Of a stretch of DNA of 64,000 nt, positions 1 through 10,870 are shown one piece after another. The stretch covers positions 2,671,524-2,735,523 of the forward strand of contig KQ964245.1 of the NCBI GenBank assembly GCA_001566295.1, given 5' to 3'. Source of the stretch: Microdochium bolleyi (Eukaryota; Ascomycota; Sordariomycetes; Xylariales; Microdochiaceae). The notes under the pieces were generated by a model. The model was not told the origin of the DNA. It ran no database searches and was given only the letters and a program-made list of their open reading frames with translations. The position numbers and the translations under genes are program-made. Within the stretch, counting starts at the first letter, position 1, and each line of letters opens with the position of its first letter.

Positions 1-17
1 ACATGCGGCAAAAGAGC

Positions 18-1310
18 CTATGCCAGCTCAACGCCCTCGAGGCCCTCGAGCACCTCGTCCGCGACGCCCCCGCGCTCGAGCACCTTCGCCACCATGGCGG
101 CCAGGACACCCACCCGGGCGCCGCCGCGGGGCGCCTTCCACACGCCCTCGACGTCCTCCTCGCCGTGCAGCACCTTTGCCGAGGACGCGGCGGCGCCCCC
201 GGCCGCAGACTTTGTCGACGCCGACGAGTCGCCCGGCTTGCCCGCCTCGGTCTGGCCCCACGCCGCGGCGTTGACGGCGTTGGGCACGCCGGGCCCCGTG
301 AGCCGCGAGGGCGGGTCTATCGTGCGGACCGCGAGGAGGCTGACGTTCCGGTGCCGCGCGGCTGTGGATGCCGCGCTGCTGTCCTTCTTGCCGCCGCCGT
401 CAATGTCCATGTCCACGTCCTCACCACCTGCGGCTGCTGGGCCGACCGTCTCGACGACCGACACGGCCAGCGCGGCGTCGGCTACCGCGAGCTCCTCCTT
501 TGACGGGTCGAAGATGATGTTGTCCCCCACCGCCATGACGAGGAGTGTGATTGGCGGTCTCTGTGACGATGTTGTGCTTGTCGAAGACGAGGACGAGGAG
601 TACATGAACACCGCGGCTGCCCAGTCGTCGTCGAACATGGGGTCCTCGTCCGCCTCGGATTTTAACCTGGGCAGTCGCGTGGAGAGCAGGGCGAGATGTG
701 TGGTCAGGCTGAGGAGCGGGAGCGGGTACGACAGTGGCGGTGATATTAATATGATCTACGCAGACACCGCAGGAAAGTGGTTGTTAGCTGAGCAATATTC
801 CGCCTTCTGGGTGCGCGGCGCTGCCTAGTAGTTTTCAGGCGGACTCACATCGAGGTACAGCTTCCAGTGGAACCGCCTGTTTATCCAGAGCTTCTTGGTC
901 AGCTCGCCGTCCGCGAGGAGCGCCTCGCTGAGCATGGTCGACAGGAATATCGTGCTCGAGTCGTCGTCTCTGTGGCCGGGGATCTCGACCGTGATCTCGA
1001 GCCACTCGTTCTGGCCCTTGGGCACATATCTGCTCGCGTCGTTCACGTCGTCGTCTTCGCTGTTGGTGTACACGTGCCGCCGGGGCGTGCGCTCGACCTC
1101 GGCCTTGACGCCGACAACGGCCTCGGTGCCGTCCGAGAAGCACACGCGCGCGCTGCCGTTGGTGCCGGGCAGGATGGCCGTCTCGGCGGTCAGGGGGCGG
1201 AACTGGGTCGCGGACCGCCCGTCGGGCCTGATGGGCGGCGTAAGACTGAGGGAGCTGTGGAGGTATGCGAGTTCTGCCGGCGAGAGCAGGAGGTGTTGCG
1301 AGGTTGCCAT
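18..1310 (-). CDS. RRP42: Exosome complex component RRP42 (RNase PH-like)
   Basis: Two exons, 849..1310 and 18..755, joined in frame across a 93-nt intron (donor GTGAGT, branch GCTAAC, acceptor GTAG), giving 399 residues. Exon 1 carries the RNase PH-like start (RPDGRS near residue 28) and reads into IILISPPLSYPLPLLSL, as expected for the fold, in exon 2. The MAVGDNIIFDPSKEELA stretch is typical of Rrp42-type subunits. In the RNA exosome this is one of six structural, non-catalytic RNase PH-like ring proteins acting in 3'-to-5' RNA processing and decay in nucleus and cytoplasm. The second half holds Ser/Gly/Ala-rich and acidic insertions (EDVDMDIDGGGKKD, then an Ala/Ser tract) that make it longer than the roughly 265-300 residues usual for the family. 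Another RNase PH-like subunit is possible but less likely. Confidence 0.85.
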
Positions 1311-2450
1311 GGCTGGCGAGTTGCAAATCGCACGTGGGGTGGGACGCGGGGCTGTGGTTGTATTCTTGTGAGGTTGGTCTCAGAGGGCTGAGGTTCGGTA
1401 TGTGATCATGCGTCAATGAGGCAGAAGTTGCCAATCGACGGGGCGAGGCGAAGTGCTGAGGGCTGCGATCTCGTGCGCGACTCGGTCATGAAAGTCGGGC
1501 TTGGTGGTGGTGCCGGACAACGGGCGCCGCGAGCAGCCGTGCAGGGATTGAATTTCTTTGACCTTGAGCTTTAGCTCTATCGATTGTGCTGATTGGCCCA
1601 CACTTTGAGCTCACGGCATGGTGGGGCACTGTCAAACATCTGATGCTTTCGCGGCTCCTGCAAGTGAGCTTTGTTTCACTCCGACCAGGTATGGATGTGG
1701 CACGCTTCAGGTTGAGGAAAGGTATGCCGGCTTCCGTTTGGTGGTGGCTGCGTATATTCTGACGCTAACAAGGAAAGCCGTGCAGCCGTGCAGCCGTGCC
1801 GCATAGCACGAGGCTGATGAAAGGGATTCACGGAGGCCTGCAGTCCTTAACAAGCTGGACACCATTGACTCCATGTGAACCTCTGGAACTGATCGGGATA
1901 CGTCACCAGCCTGGGTGTTCATGGTGGTGCTTGCTGGCACGTCCCAGTGTGGCGAACAAATGCCGGTGCGGTCGCATCACATGCTCCAAAGTCTTGTTCG
2001 AACACGGTGACTTGCCGGCGCCGTGTGGGGCAGAGAATCCGGACCCCGGAGCATGAGCCCCACCACGGCCGGCCGAGAGCCTGCTCGGTGGGAAAACCAA
2101 CCCGACTCCCCGACTTGGATGCTGACTCGTCGGTTCCATACGAGCCGCCCTCTGGCATAGGCCAGGGGCCGACGGGGCGTGTCGCATCCCAGTTCTCTGG
2201 CCCCCAGTTCAGAGTTCGGCCTCTCTGCGGGGACTGCATGGAGCTAGGCTCCGGCCCACCCGGCGGCACCGAGGCTCATGACGGAATTGCACCCGTGATG
2301 TCCCTCTAGGGTGTATATCACTCAACGGCTTCTCCAACTTTTGTAATCGGCGTTTTCCCATATCATCCTGGAACTTCCAGCCATACTCCACAACTCGCTC
2401 ACCAGCTCGCAGTGAAATTCTACAACACGTACCACAAGAAACTGCCCACC
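1311..2450. other. Intergenic region between RRP42 and the epoxide hydrolase gene
   Basis: Shared divergent upstream region of about 1.1 kb. It holds a 9-nt tandem repeat (GCCGTGCA units) near 1780-1800 and a TATATCACT element near 2313 upstream of the plus-strand gene. Open frames here have no recognisable protein features. Confidence 0.5.
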
Positions 2451-3485
2451 ATGGACGCCCTCCAGAAGAAAACGATCGAGTCCAACTCCCGGGGCCTGAC
2501 GTACACCTACTACGCCTCCCCGCCCGCCGCCATCGCCAGCGCAGGTTCGATTTCCAACATCCCCACGATCCTCCTCACCCACGGCTTCCCGGACGAGGCT
2601 CACATGTGGTCCGGCGTCGTGTCCCGCCTCGCCCCCAAGGGCTACCGGCTCATCGTGCCCGACATGCTCGGCTACGCCGGCACCTCGAAGCCCACCGACC
2701 CCGCGTCGTACCGGTACAAGCACCTCACCTCGGACCTCATCGACATCCTCGACGCCGAGGGCGTGTCCAAGGTCATCAGCGTCGGCCACGACTGGGGCTC
2801 GGAGATTGCCCAGCGGCTGTACCTCTGGCACCCGGACCGCGTCGCGGCCCTGGTCATGGTCAACCTCGCGTACATGCCGCCGGGCCCGGAGCCCATAGAC
2901 GTGGCCAAGAGCAACGCCATGACGGAAAAAGTGTTCGGGTACCAGATGCTCGCGTACCAGGTCTTCCTCGCGGCGGACCGCGCGCCCGCGATCCTCAGGG
3001 AGAAGGCGGACAGGCTGTACACGGCGGCCCACGCGGCGGGCGAGGACGCCATGAAGGAGCTCTTCTGCGTGCCGGGGGCGCTCGAGAAGTTCCTGGACGG
3101 CACCGAGGAAACCCCCGTCCGCCCGTACGCCGAGGATGAGGGCATGCGGGAGCGGTTCGTCGCGCGGTTCCGGCGCGACGGGTTCGAGGGCCCGGTCAAC
3201 TACTACCGCGCCTTCCACGCGGACATGAACCGGTCCGACGAGGTGGGCGAGCTCACGCCGGACCGGTTTGTGGTCAAAGTGCCCGCGTTCTTCGTAGCGT
3301 GCACCCAGGACGCCGTCTGTCGGCCGGAGCTGGTCGGGACGGCGCTGGACAAGGGCCTGCTACCGGACTTTGACAGTATGGTGCTCGAGTGTGCGCACTG
3401 GAGCCCGCTGGAGAAGCCGGCGGAGATTGCGGCCGGGATAGATAATTTCGTGCAGAAGAAGTTTGGGACCAGGGCGAGTGCGTAA
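2451..3485 (+). CDS. Epoxide-hydrolase-like alpha/beta hydrolase
   Basis: Intronless, 344 residues. The ATG at 2451 sits in a strong CACCATGG context and is the first in frame; the frame is open to 2412 but only from a GTG. Alpha/beta-hydrolase landmarks are in order: oxyanion HGFP at residues 44-47, nucleophile Asp114 in GHDWGS, acid Asp287 in CTQDAVC, and base His316 in CAHWSPLEKP. NYYRAF at 250-255 fits the cap-domain tyrosine region of soluble epoxide hydrolases, which convert epoxides to diols. The family also contains haloalkane dehalogenases and related hydrolases, so the substrate is open. There is no signal peptide, so it is probably cytosolic. It is convergent with ATE1. Confidence 0.8.
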   Translation: MDALQKKTIESNSRGLTYTYYASPPAAIASAGSISNIPTILLTHGFPDEAHMWSGVVSRLAPKGYRLIVPDMLGYAGTSKPTDPASYRYKHLTSDLIDILDAEGVSKVISVGHDWGSEIAQRLYLWHPDRVAALVMVNLAYMPPGPEPIDVAKSNAMTEKVFGYQMLAYQVFLAADRAPAILREKADRLYTAAHAAGEDAMKELFCVPGALEKFLDGTEETPVRPYAEDEGMRERFVARFRRDGFEGPVNYYRAFHADMNRSDEVGELTPDRFVVKVPAFFVACTQDAVCRPELVGTALDKGLLPDFDSMVLECAHWSPLEKPAEIAAGIDNFVQKKFGTRASA

Positions 3486-3700
3486 GAGAGATTGATAGAA
3501 CAACAGGTTTGTTTGTTCTCTCGGGAGAATGGATGAGGTGTGCAGGATCCTCAAAGAAGACATGCATGAAAAGCACATTCTTGATGCATCGCACCATCAT
3601 ACATGTCAACAGTATGAGCATTGTTCTAGGAAGTAATCTGCTCCACGGCCAGCATAGATTGATATAGTCGATACACTCACAATAGGACTCTCCCACGGTT

Positions 3701-5378
3701 TCACATCTTCATCAAGTCTAGACAGATACTCTGGACGAGATCCTGCCCCAACATCGCCACGAGCTCGGCGACTAGCGTCTTTGGTGTCATCCTGTCTCCC
3801 TCCCCTGCACTCGACACGGCAATCTCTTCATCCTGCCATCTGAATAGATCCACAGCCGCAAGCGATCCGAACGTTGTCTGCACCATGAGCTTGTCCATGA
3901 CTTCGCGGTCCAGCTGTTCCACGGGCGTCAGCCCGGGCATGTTGCTGCGGAACAGCGCGTCATCAAACTCGGGCAAGTCGTCTTCAGACTGCGGCTGCGG
4001 ACGCGAGCCCCTCGCAGCGGTGGCGGCGCCGGCCACGTCAAGCAGCGTGGTCTCTTGATTGGACCTCGTGTCGTCTCTGGCTCGCAGGCTCGAGAAGTCG
4101 AGATATCCCTGCTCATCGAAATGCCGTGTAACGTCGTCGCAAAAGGGGAACCAGGCGAGACTCTCCGGATCGAGGATGGACTGCGGCTTGAAGTCTCTCT
4201 TGTACTTCATCTTGGGACAAGTGTGGATGTAGTACCCAGGATACCAGTATCGATATCCGTTCTCCTGAGCCAGGCCGATCTCTCGTAGCGCGCTCAGCTT
4301 TCCAGGACTCCACCCGGAGATGGACTCGTGGTAGAAGAAGTAGACGCCGCTAACGCATGACGGGAGGAGATCCAGGACCCCGACAGCCACGAGCTTCCCA
4401 TCGAGGCGGTAGCACTGATGGAATGAGCCAAGCGGACTCTCCTGGCCCTTGGGAGACTTCATCGATGTCCGTCGCAGCGGCGAGTCACAGAGGAACCGTT
4501 TGAAGCTGTCACGATCGATGTCGTCTGGCTCATCCTGGTGCACAAGCCGCTGGTAGTTCTCGTAGCAGGCATATTTCTCCTCCGTGAAGTCAATTGTCTC
4601 AAGCGACACTGTCAGAGAGTGCGCGGGCGTGGGAGGCTGCTTCGTGAAGGGTGTTTCGCTTTCATGGAGGCGGTGCAGCAGATCAAACTCCGTCGCCCGC
4701 CGCCTCGTCTCTTCTCGGGACTTTGGGTACAAGCGGGCACACTCGCCCATGTACCTCTCGCCCAAGACATACTTGTTGAAGCGGTTCAGTGCTTGGCGTT
4801 GGTCTCGCGAGGGATGGAACTCGCTCGCGTCTAAGCGTATCGTGTAATGTGGACAGCAGCAGTCTTTTTGATTTGGCCGGTACAGCAGATTCCCAGACCT
4901 CCTCCAGCACCGATCCACCAGTGCCTGATACAAGGAGGGTTCTAGGGAACGGGCACGAACATAGTACGAGTGAGCTTTGGAAAGATTGTTAGTATGGATA
5001 TTGCGGCATGACGGGTGGTGACAGGCATGGATCTTTTGTGCCTCCAAGCAACAGATGCCGCGCACACTACATGCATGTGGTTGCACAGCAGGAAGCCAAT
5101 ATGGCTTCGCGGAGACAGCTATCCAGCGCTCGAGTTTACGCTCATGTTCGCGAGCACGGAAGAAGCGACACGATCATGACTCACATCTCTGGACCGGCTT
5201 GTCTGGACGGCTACTGCTCTTACAATATCCGCAGTGTGTTGATCGCCGGTATCCTACTCGTGGTCATTAGCCCAGGAACGATGTTGTCCTCGCGTGGCCC
5301 AGCAAGCACTAGAAATGCGTCATGCACGACGTTGTTCGTAATAGATTGAGCATTACTGTCAATATGTTCTGGAGCCAT
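3701..5378 (-). CDS. ATE1: Arginyl-tRNA--protein transferase (N-end rule)
   Basis: The main exon, 3701..4974, carries the conserved body: SYYVRARSLEPSLYQALVDRCWRRSG, CCCPHYTIRL, and the C-terminal acyltransferase fold with GVYFFYHE and YWYPGYYIHTCPKMKYK. An upstream 69-nt exon, 5185..5253, encodes GYRRSTHCGYCK, the N-terminal Cys motif of ATE1. It joins in phase across a 210-nt intron (GTGAGT, branch ACTAACA, acceptor AAAG). A 22-nt first exon at 5357..5378 (MAPEHID) joined by GTAATG...GTAG is the best start I can find but is uncertain. The model gives 454 residues. ATE1 transfers Arg from Arg-tRNA to N-terminal Asp/Glu or oxidised Cys, marking proteins for N-degron degradation in cytosol and nucleus. 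Confidence 0.85.
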
Positions 5379-7853
5379 TCCAAGACAGGTATCTGTGTGG
5401 GGGTGAGGTGCAGGGTGTCACATCACAGCGACGACGGCATGGCAGGCTCGCAACCTTTGGCTGCGTTCCCAGCTATACACGCAAGTGGGAGGCAGTCTCA
5501 GCAAGAGCCCTGACGTAATTGCATGCTGCTCATGAAGCCTCACGTGCAGCTTACCAGCAAACATTGACGTGAAGGGGTGGGATGTGTGTGGAGGCTTCTG
5601 GACAATCGGCGGACAAGTGCAAGTGTGCAGCAGGCCGTCGGTTGCGATGGTACGGGTAGAGCCGAGATGGGGAAGCCGACAGAGCTAAACTTGGTAGCCA
5701 ACGACGGGCCTTGGTCGATGCACGGGGCAGGAATGGTTGGCTCAGAAGGGACAGAGACAACGGCAGAGGTCAAGACAAGAGGCTATGGGGGTGGGCAGGA
5801 CGTTTGAGCGTGGACCTACCAATGGGGGTGATGGAGGACAACGCATCGCCAGGGGTCGTGTGTCTTGTGGCCGGCAACTCCATGACGAAGCTTACGGTTC
5901 AGGAAGTCTGTGTAGCAGCAGAGCCCCAGTCGTCCGGGACCTGGCCGTGACCGATTCTGTGCTGGGTGCCTTGCCGCCTGGTGCTTGGACGCCTGGACCG
6001 AGGATTCGATGGTGGAAGGCTGGCTGTCCGAAGCTGGGGGCCTGGACCTCTTGCGCTGTGCAACTTTACAAAGCTTCGAGGGGCACGCGAGCAGCTGGTT
6101 AGCTCGTTGTGTGCGCCGCGACGGTAGGTCGGTAGCAGCAGGAAAAGCGTCAAAGGCGGCAGTGGTGGGGTTCCGGAGAGCTTCGAGTGTTTGTGTGCAA
6201 GGTTGGCCGCTGTGGAAGAGCCGCACGATCGTATGTTGAGGCATGGACGAGGGCCGGCAATCGGAGTTGCGGTGGAGGGGCACGCGCAGCACTTTACTTT
6301 GGGTTGGTGGGGTCATCGAGCGATCGCCCGCCGCTGGATTCGGGGTCCAATCCGTTACTCACAGAATGGGCGCGCAGAGTGCTGCAGGCCCCCAGGCCAG
6401 TGATGCAACGCAGCACCTCAGGCGTCACCTGGCGTTGACGTCTGGTGTTCTGCATGTCCGCGTGGGGGCTTGCCATTGTCAACAGGCCTTGCTTTCCTCA
6501 AGAGTCGAAGCTGTCGTTCAAGAATGACTACCCTAGGTTGACCCGGGGTGAACACGCCCGCACCCGTCGTGGTCACTGGCGGCACAGGCCTAGGCCTTCG
6601 CCGTCCTGGTCGGCACGTGTGCATTGCGTCAAGCGGGTGCCAAGTCGACCTTGTCTGTGGTCGGCGAGGAATGGCCACAGTCCAAGGCCAGATCAGCGAT
6701 CCGTTCTGCAGCAGCGTGGAGGGACCGAGTCTGTCTCAGACAGCGGTGGAGGCGGGCGTCGTACGGAAGTCTGATGTCCTACTGGCTCTGCTCTCCGTTG
6801 ATAATCCTTCGGGTACCTTAAGGTAGAGGGAGGTTGGGCGGTATGGTACCTGGTATGGCGTAGGCCGCGGGTGGGCGACGTGCCAACACGATTCGTACGA
6901 CCTGGGAAACTCTCGCGCTGCTAGGCCTCGGAGTCTGCGCAACTCTAAACCACACCTGAGCAGCTGTGCGGCGACTCGAGGCAGCTTTCAAGGCTGCAGG
7001 CGAGCTTGGACGTGGAAGCCTCACGCCCGCCCCCCGCGCCTGCCGAGTCGTGGATGCAAGAGTGCTGCAAGTGCTGCAAGTGCGTCCTGCAGGTGCTGCC
7101 CAGGTGCATGCCGGCCCACTCGCTGGGCAAGCAAAAAAATTAGGACCGGCCTGCGCTAAGCTTCCGTGCCCTGGGCGGCCCATCCCATCCATCGCCATGC
7201 TTGCCCATGCAATGCCTGCCCCTTCTACCACTTTCCGCCCACGAGAGGCTCCCCCCTCTGCCTCGCCTCGCCTCGCCTTCCTCTCCTCTGCCTGCCCGTC
7301 AGCTTCATCGCAAGGCGAGCCGACGCGGTGAGAGCCTGCGCCGTTGAGAACCTCACTTCCTCGACCCCTTCGATCCTCCCCCTGCCCCAGGTACCAACCT
7401 CGAGCTGCAACTGGTCTTCCCGTGGCCCGGACACATCCAACTCCCGTCTTGTCCCCACGTGCGCCCCTCCAGCCGACTTTATACAAGAGCCGGATACACC
7501 ACCAGCTGCTTCTCCAGCCACTCCGTGGTCAGGAGCCATCGCCAGCGGCCCTCCTGCCGGTTTCCCTCGGACCACCCAAACTCAACAACGCACCATTCAT
7601 CGCCGCCGACCATGCTGCTCTTCCGGTAGACCCTACTCTCCCCCAGCTTGACTTGGCCGGAGTTCAACCCTGCTCCCAAGAGTCCCAACATTTCCCACTT
7701 GCCGAATTCAACCTGCAACTCGCACGTACACATTGTCTCGCAGCGACTATTTCTCGGAGAAAGGAGACATACACAGTCCGCATCAACAGTCTCGATCCTC
7801 TTGCTCGGCAGAGCTCGTGCAGCGTCAATCGCCGACTTCGACACAACTCCGTC
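5379..7853. other. Long intergenic region and Nudix gene leader
   Basis: About 2.5 kb without a supportable gene. The first part (5.4-6.9 kb) is G-rich on the plus strand. From about 7160 the plus strand becomes strongly C/T-rich, as in fungal promoters and 5' leaders. A 10-nt tandem repeat (AAGTGCTGC units) lies near 7060-7085. Open frames here are Ser/Arg/Cys/Pro-rich with no known motif. Confidence 0.5.
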
Positions 7854-8468
7854 ATGGCTTCAGGTTCCAATGGCCGATCAATGGAGTCCCGGACTGGGCG
7901 GGCGAAACAGCGTAAGTTCGAAGCCTCCAGAAACGCATTGGCATCCTGATCCCCCAGGACGGCTGGCCTTGTCCTTCCTTCTTCAGCTGTCGCGTCTTTC
8001 GGCTGCTCGAGCGGCGAACTGACCCTGGTCACGGTGACAGGCTACAACACCAAGGGCGAACGACTTGTCGCGGGCGTAGTCCCTCTGTCTTCAGACAAAT
8101 TCTACGTCCTGCTCATCCAGTCAACGCGGAGGAAAGGCTGGGTACTGCCCAAAGGTGGTTGGGAGTCCGATGAGGATTGCACGCAAGCTGCCACACGCGA
8201 GGCCTGGGAGGAAGCAGGCATCACCATCTCCATCGACTACGACCTGGGCGATATCCTCGATAACCGACCCCCGAAGAAGGTTTCCAAGGAGTCACCGAAG
8301 TCGTTGTATCGCTTCTACCAAGCTACAGTGCTTACGGAGGAAGACGATTGGCCTGAGAAGCACAAGAGGTCCCGGCAATGGTTCACATTCTCAGAGGCTC
8401 AGGAGGCTTTGGCCCACAGGCCGGAGCTCCTCGAGGCTCTTACTCGGTCCGGGATGAACCATGCATAA
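7854..8468 (+). CDS. Nudix hydrolase, diphosphoinositol polyphosphate phosphohydrolase type
   Basis: Two exons, 7854..7911 and 8041..8468, separated by a 129-nt intron (GTAAGT...GACAG), phase 1, giving 161 residues. The start MASGSNGRSMESRTGRAKQ leads into RYNTKGERLVAGVVPL, the usual opening of fungal DIPP/Aps1-type enzymes. The full Nudix box is present from GGWESDE to REAWEEAGI, with the metal-binding REXXEE glutamates. The family removes the beta-phosphate of inositol pyrophosphates and also hydrolyses diadenosine polyphosphates, in cytosol and nucleus. The size is normal and every expected catalytic residue is visible. The pyrimidine-rich upstream stretch is probably its leader. Confidence 0.88.
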
Positions 8469-9269
8469 TCAGGGTCTTGGGGCCATGATCGTCAGCCGAG
8501 CCAAGCGGTGTAGCTGTGGTTCTGTTCTGATACGGAACTAACCATTCCCCTCCCGCATTGCATGCATTTCAGGAAATTGTATAGACTCGGCTTGGGTTAC
8601 GGAGTTTCTGGCGTCCGGGAATTCATGATGTTCCTGTCTCCCTTTTACGACACGACATCCCTCAAGCCTCTTCACTGCTCGGTTCGCGCACTCCTGCGCT
8701 CATGGCGATAGCATGGGGTCGCCTTGAAGGGGCACAAAAATAGTGGGAGCATTGCTCTTTGACTGCATTTACACAACTAGATCAGTAGGCAAGAAAGGAC
8801 AGTCGGCCCATCGCCATGCACTGCACGACGCGCTCAGCACGTGCGTTAAGCTGTCAAAGACGTAGCGATCCTACGTGCCTAAGTCTGGACTTCCCTGATC
8901 GCATCAGCACAGACTCTAAGGACGTTATCTCATTGGCCGTCCGTGGCAGCTCCTTCGCGCGCTCGGCGGCAAGTTGCGCAGGCTCCTTGAAGAAGCCCTT
9001 AAATAGATACACATAGCTCTTTGGGAAGAGTGAATTCCTTCGGGGTAATCATTGCACAAACCTCGGCCAGAGTGAGGAAGTACCAACATTGACACTTCTG
9101 GGGCTCACATTTGGTGCACTTGGTGGCAATTCGCGGGAGACAGCCGTTGGGATCAAACAGGCCCTCGCTCTGGACATGTCTCAGCATGTCAGCAGCGATA
9201 CAAGAATAATGGGTATAAATCGCTTCGCATTGCCTACGGAATGTCCCTGCCTCAGCTACGTCTGGCCAA
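8469..9269. other. Convergent intergenic region
   Basis: About 800 bp between the 3' ends of the Nudix gene and the minus-strand membrane-protein gene. I see only UTR-like sequence. Confidence 0.5.
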
Positions 9270-10870
9270 CTATGCAGGCTTGAACGGCCAGTTCGGCCCG
9301 TAGGACCTGCGCGGTATAGAGTCCTCCGGCACCGCCATGGTGATCTCGCTGTAGCTCCGCCTGCGCAGCGGTATCGCTGCCGCGTCCTGCCGCATCCTCC
9401 CGGCGTCGTCTTCCTCGTCCTCCTCCTCCTCCCGCGACCCCTTGCGCTGGTGCTGCGGGTGGCGCCGAGCGCCCACCGAGTTGGCCCGGCTGGACATGGA
9501 CAGGCCCGCCGCGATCGCTGGGGGTGGCCCGTCCTGTATCTTGGGGAACATTGTCAGCGTGCCCTTGCGTGCGCGCCGGGACCGGCGGGAGCGTTCGGGG
9601 CTGCCGAACGTGCTGGATGTCGATGGCCGGGGATGGTCCTCGTCGTTATTGTCGTTGTTGTTGTTGTTTTTGTTCTCGGGGGTGGCTGGCCGGGGTATGA
9701 CCTCTCGTTGTGACTGCTCCTCGAACGGATGAGGCTGGATCACAGACGCGAATGGCGTCGAGGGACCTGCTTGCAGGCTGTTCTCGGGGAAGCCGCTGCC
9801 GGTGTTGTAGAAGGAGGACGGCGCCGCCAGAATCTCGACGCGCATCGAGGAGCGCTTGGGGATCGTCGGGGCGTTGGAGCTCAGGGCCGGCGAGTCCGTG
9901 CGGGCGGACGCCGGAGAGGCGGAAAAGTGCGAGCGGTTGCGCATGGCGTCCTGCGCAGACCTCGAGCGGTCCTCCTCTGGCGGCTGCGTCGGGGAGTACA
10001 GAGAGCTGGACGCGGTGGCGAGAGGCCTGTCGTGGTCCTGCGAGGAGAGCAGTATCGTTTCCACCGTCCGATCTCCCGCCGCGGAGACGAGCCTTTCCGT
10101 GGAGCCGAGGTCGCCGACGCCTTGCAGTGACGTGCGCGGTGTCGCCGGTTCGAGGTGCTGCTGCTGGTGTTGGTGTTCAGGCTCCGGGGACCTTGATCGT
10201 GCTTTGGACTGGGACCGGGACCGGGACCGTGTCAGGCGGTTTGACCTCAGTTTCCGGCTCTTGCCTCTCTTGGCGTCGCTCACGATCGTGGTGGTGATGC
10301 CGTTGTCCTTCTTCGGGAACATGAACGTGCTCGACAGTCCGCTCGCATACTCGGGCCGCCTGCGTACCGGCAACGCGCCGCCATCTGACCGGGTGGACGC
10401 CTGCCGAGCGACGCTGCTTTCAGCAGCAGCAGCAGCAGCGGTATGGGGTACAGTCGGTCCTTCAGAGTTGTCGATCGCGATGCCTATCTGCAGATCGCCG
10501 CTGCCGCCGCCAGGCTGGGCTGTGGTTCTCTGCTGCGAGCCGCCCCGCGCCCAGGTCTGCCACTGGGGTGGTGGCGGGGAAGGCGAGTCTCTGTCCGGCT
10601 TATCTGCTTTGGAGCTCTGCCGCCTGGCGTAACGACGTCGGAGGAGCAGCCAGGTTGCTGTCGAGCTGATGAGTGCTGTCCCAACGATGGAGGCCAGCAG
10701 GATGATCAAGGCGGTGGTCATTGACGTCGATGTGCACCCGCATAGTGTGTCGTTCATCCCGGCCTGGTGTCACTTGAAGTTAGAGAAGGAAGGAAAACGG
10801 GCCGGAGGTCGTGTGCCGGGTGTGCGTTGCAGACACATACCGTAGAGTCTTGGCGGACGCTTCCTGCCAT
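9270..10870 (-). CDS. Single-pass membrane protein with disordered cytoplasmic region, function unknown
   Basis: The main exon is 9270..10763. A clear 77-nt intron (donor GTATGT, branch CTCTAACTT, acceptor CACCAG) at 10764..10840 joins in phase 0 to an upstream exon that can start at 10870 (MAGSVRQDST), giving about 507 residues. If that intron is not used, the ATG at 10757 gives 495. The protein has one hydrophobic helix near the N-terminus (MTTALIILLASIVGTALISSTATWLLLRRRYARR) with basic residues on its C-terminal side, so a short N-terminus outside and a long tail inside the cell. The tail is low complexity: Ser/Arg runs, poly-Ala, poly-Gln/His and an Asn run, ending in EITMAVPEDSIPRRSYGPNWPFKPA. 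I do not recognise the family. The layout resembles small fungal plasma-membrane sensors or anchors, which is inference only. Confidence 0.65.

Noticed and set aside
1810..1895. Possible C/D-box snoRNA (TGATGA ... CTGA)
   Set aside because: The C box lacks the leading purine, and the flanks of the two boxes do not pair into a terminal stem.
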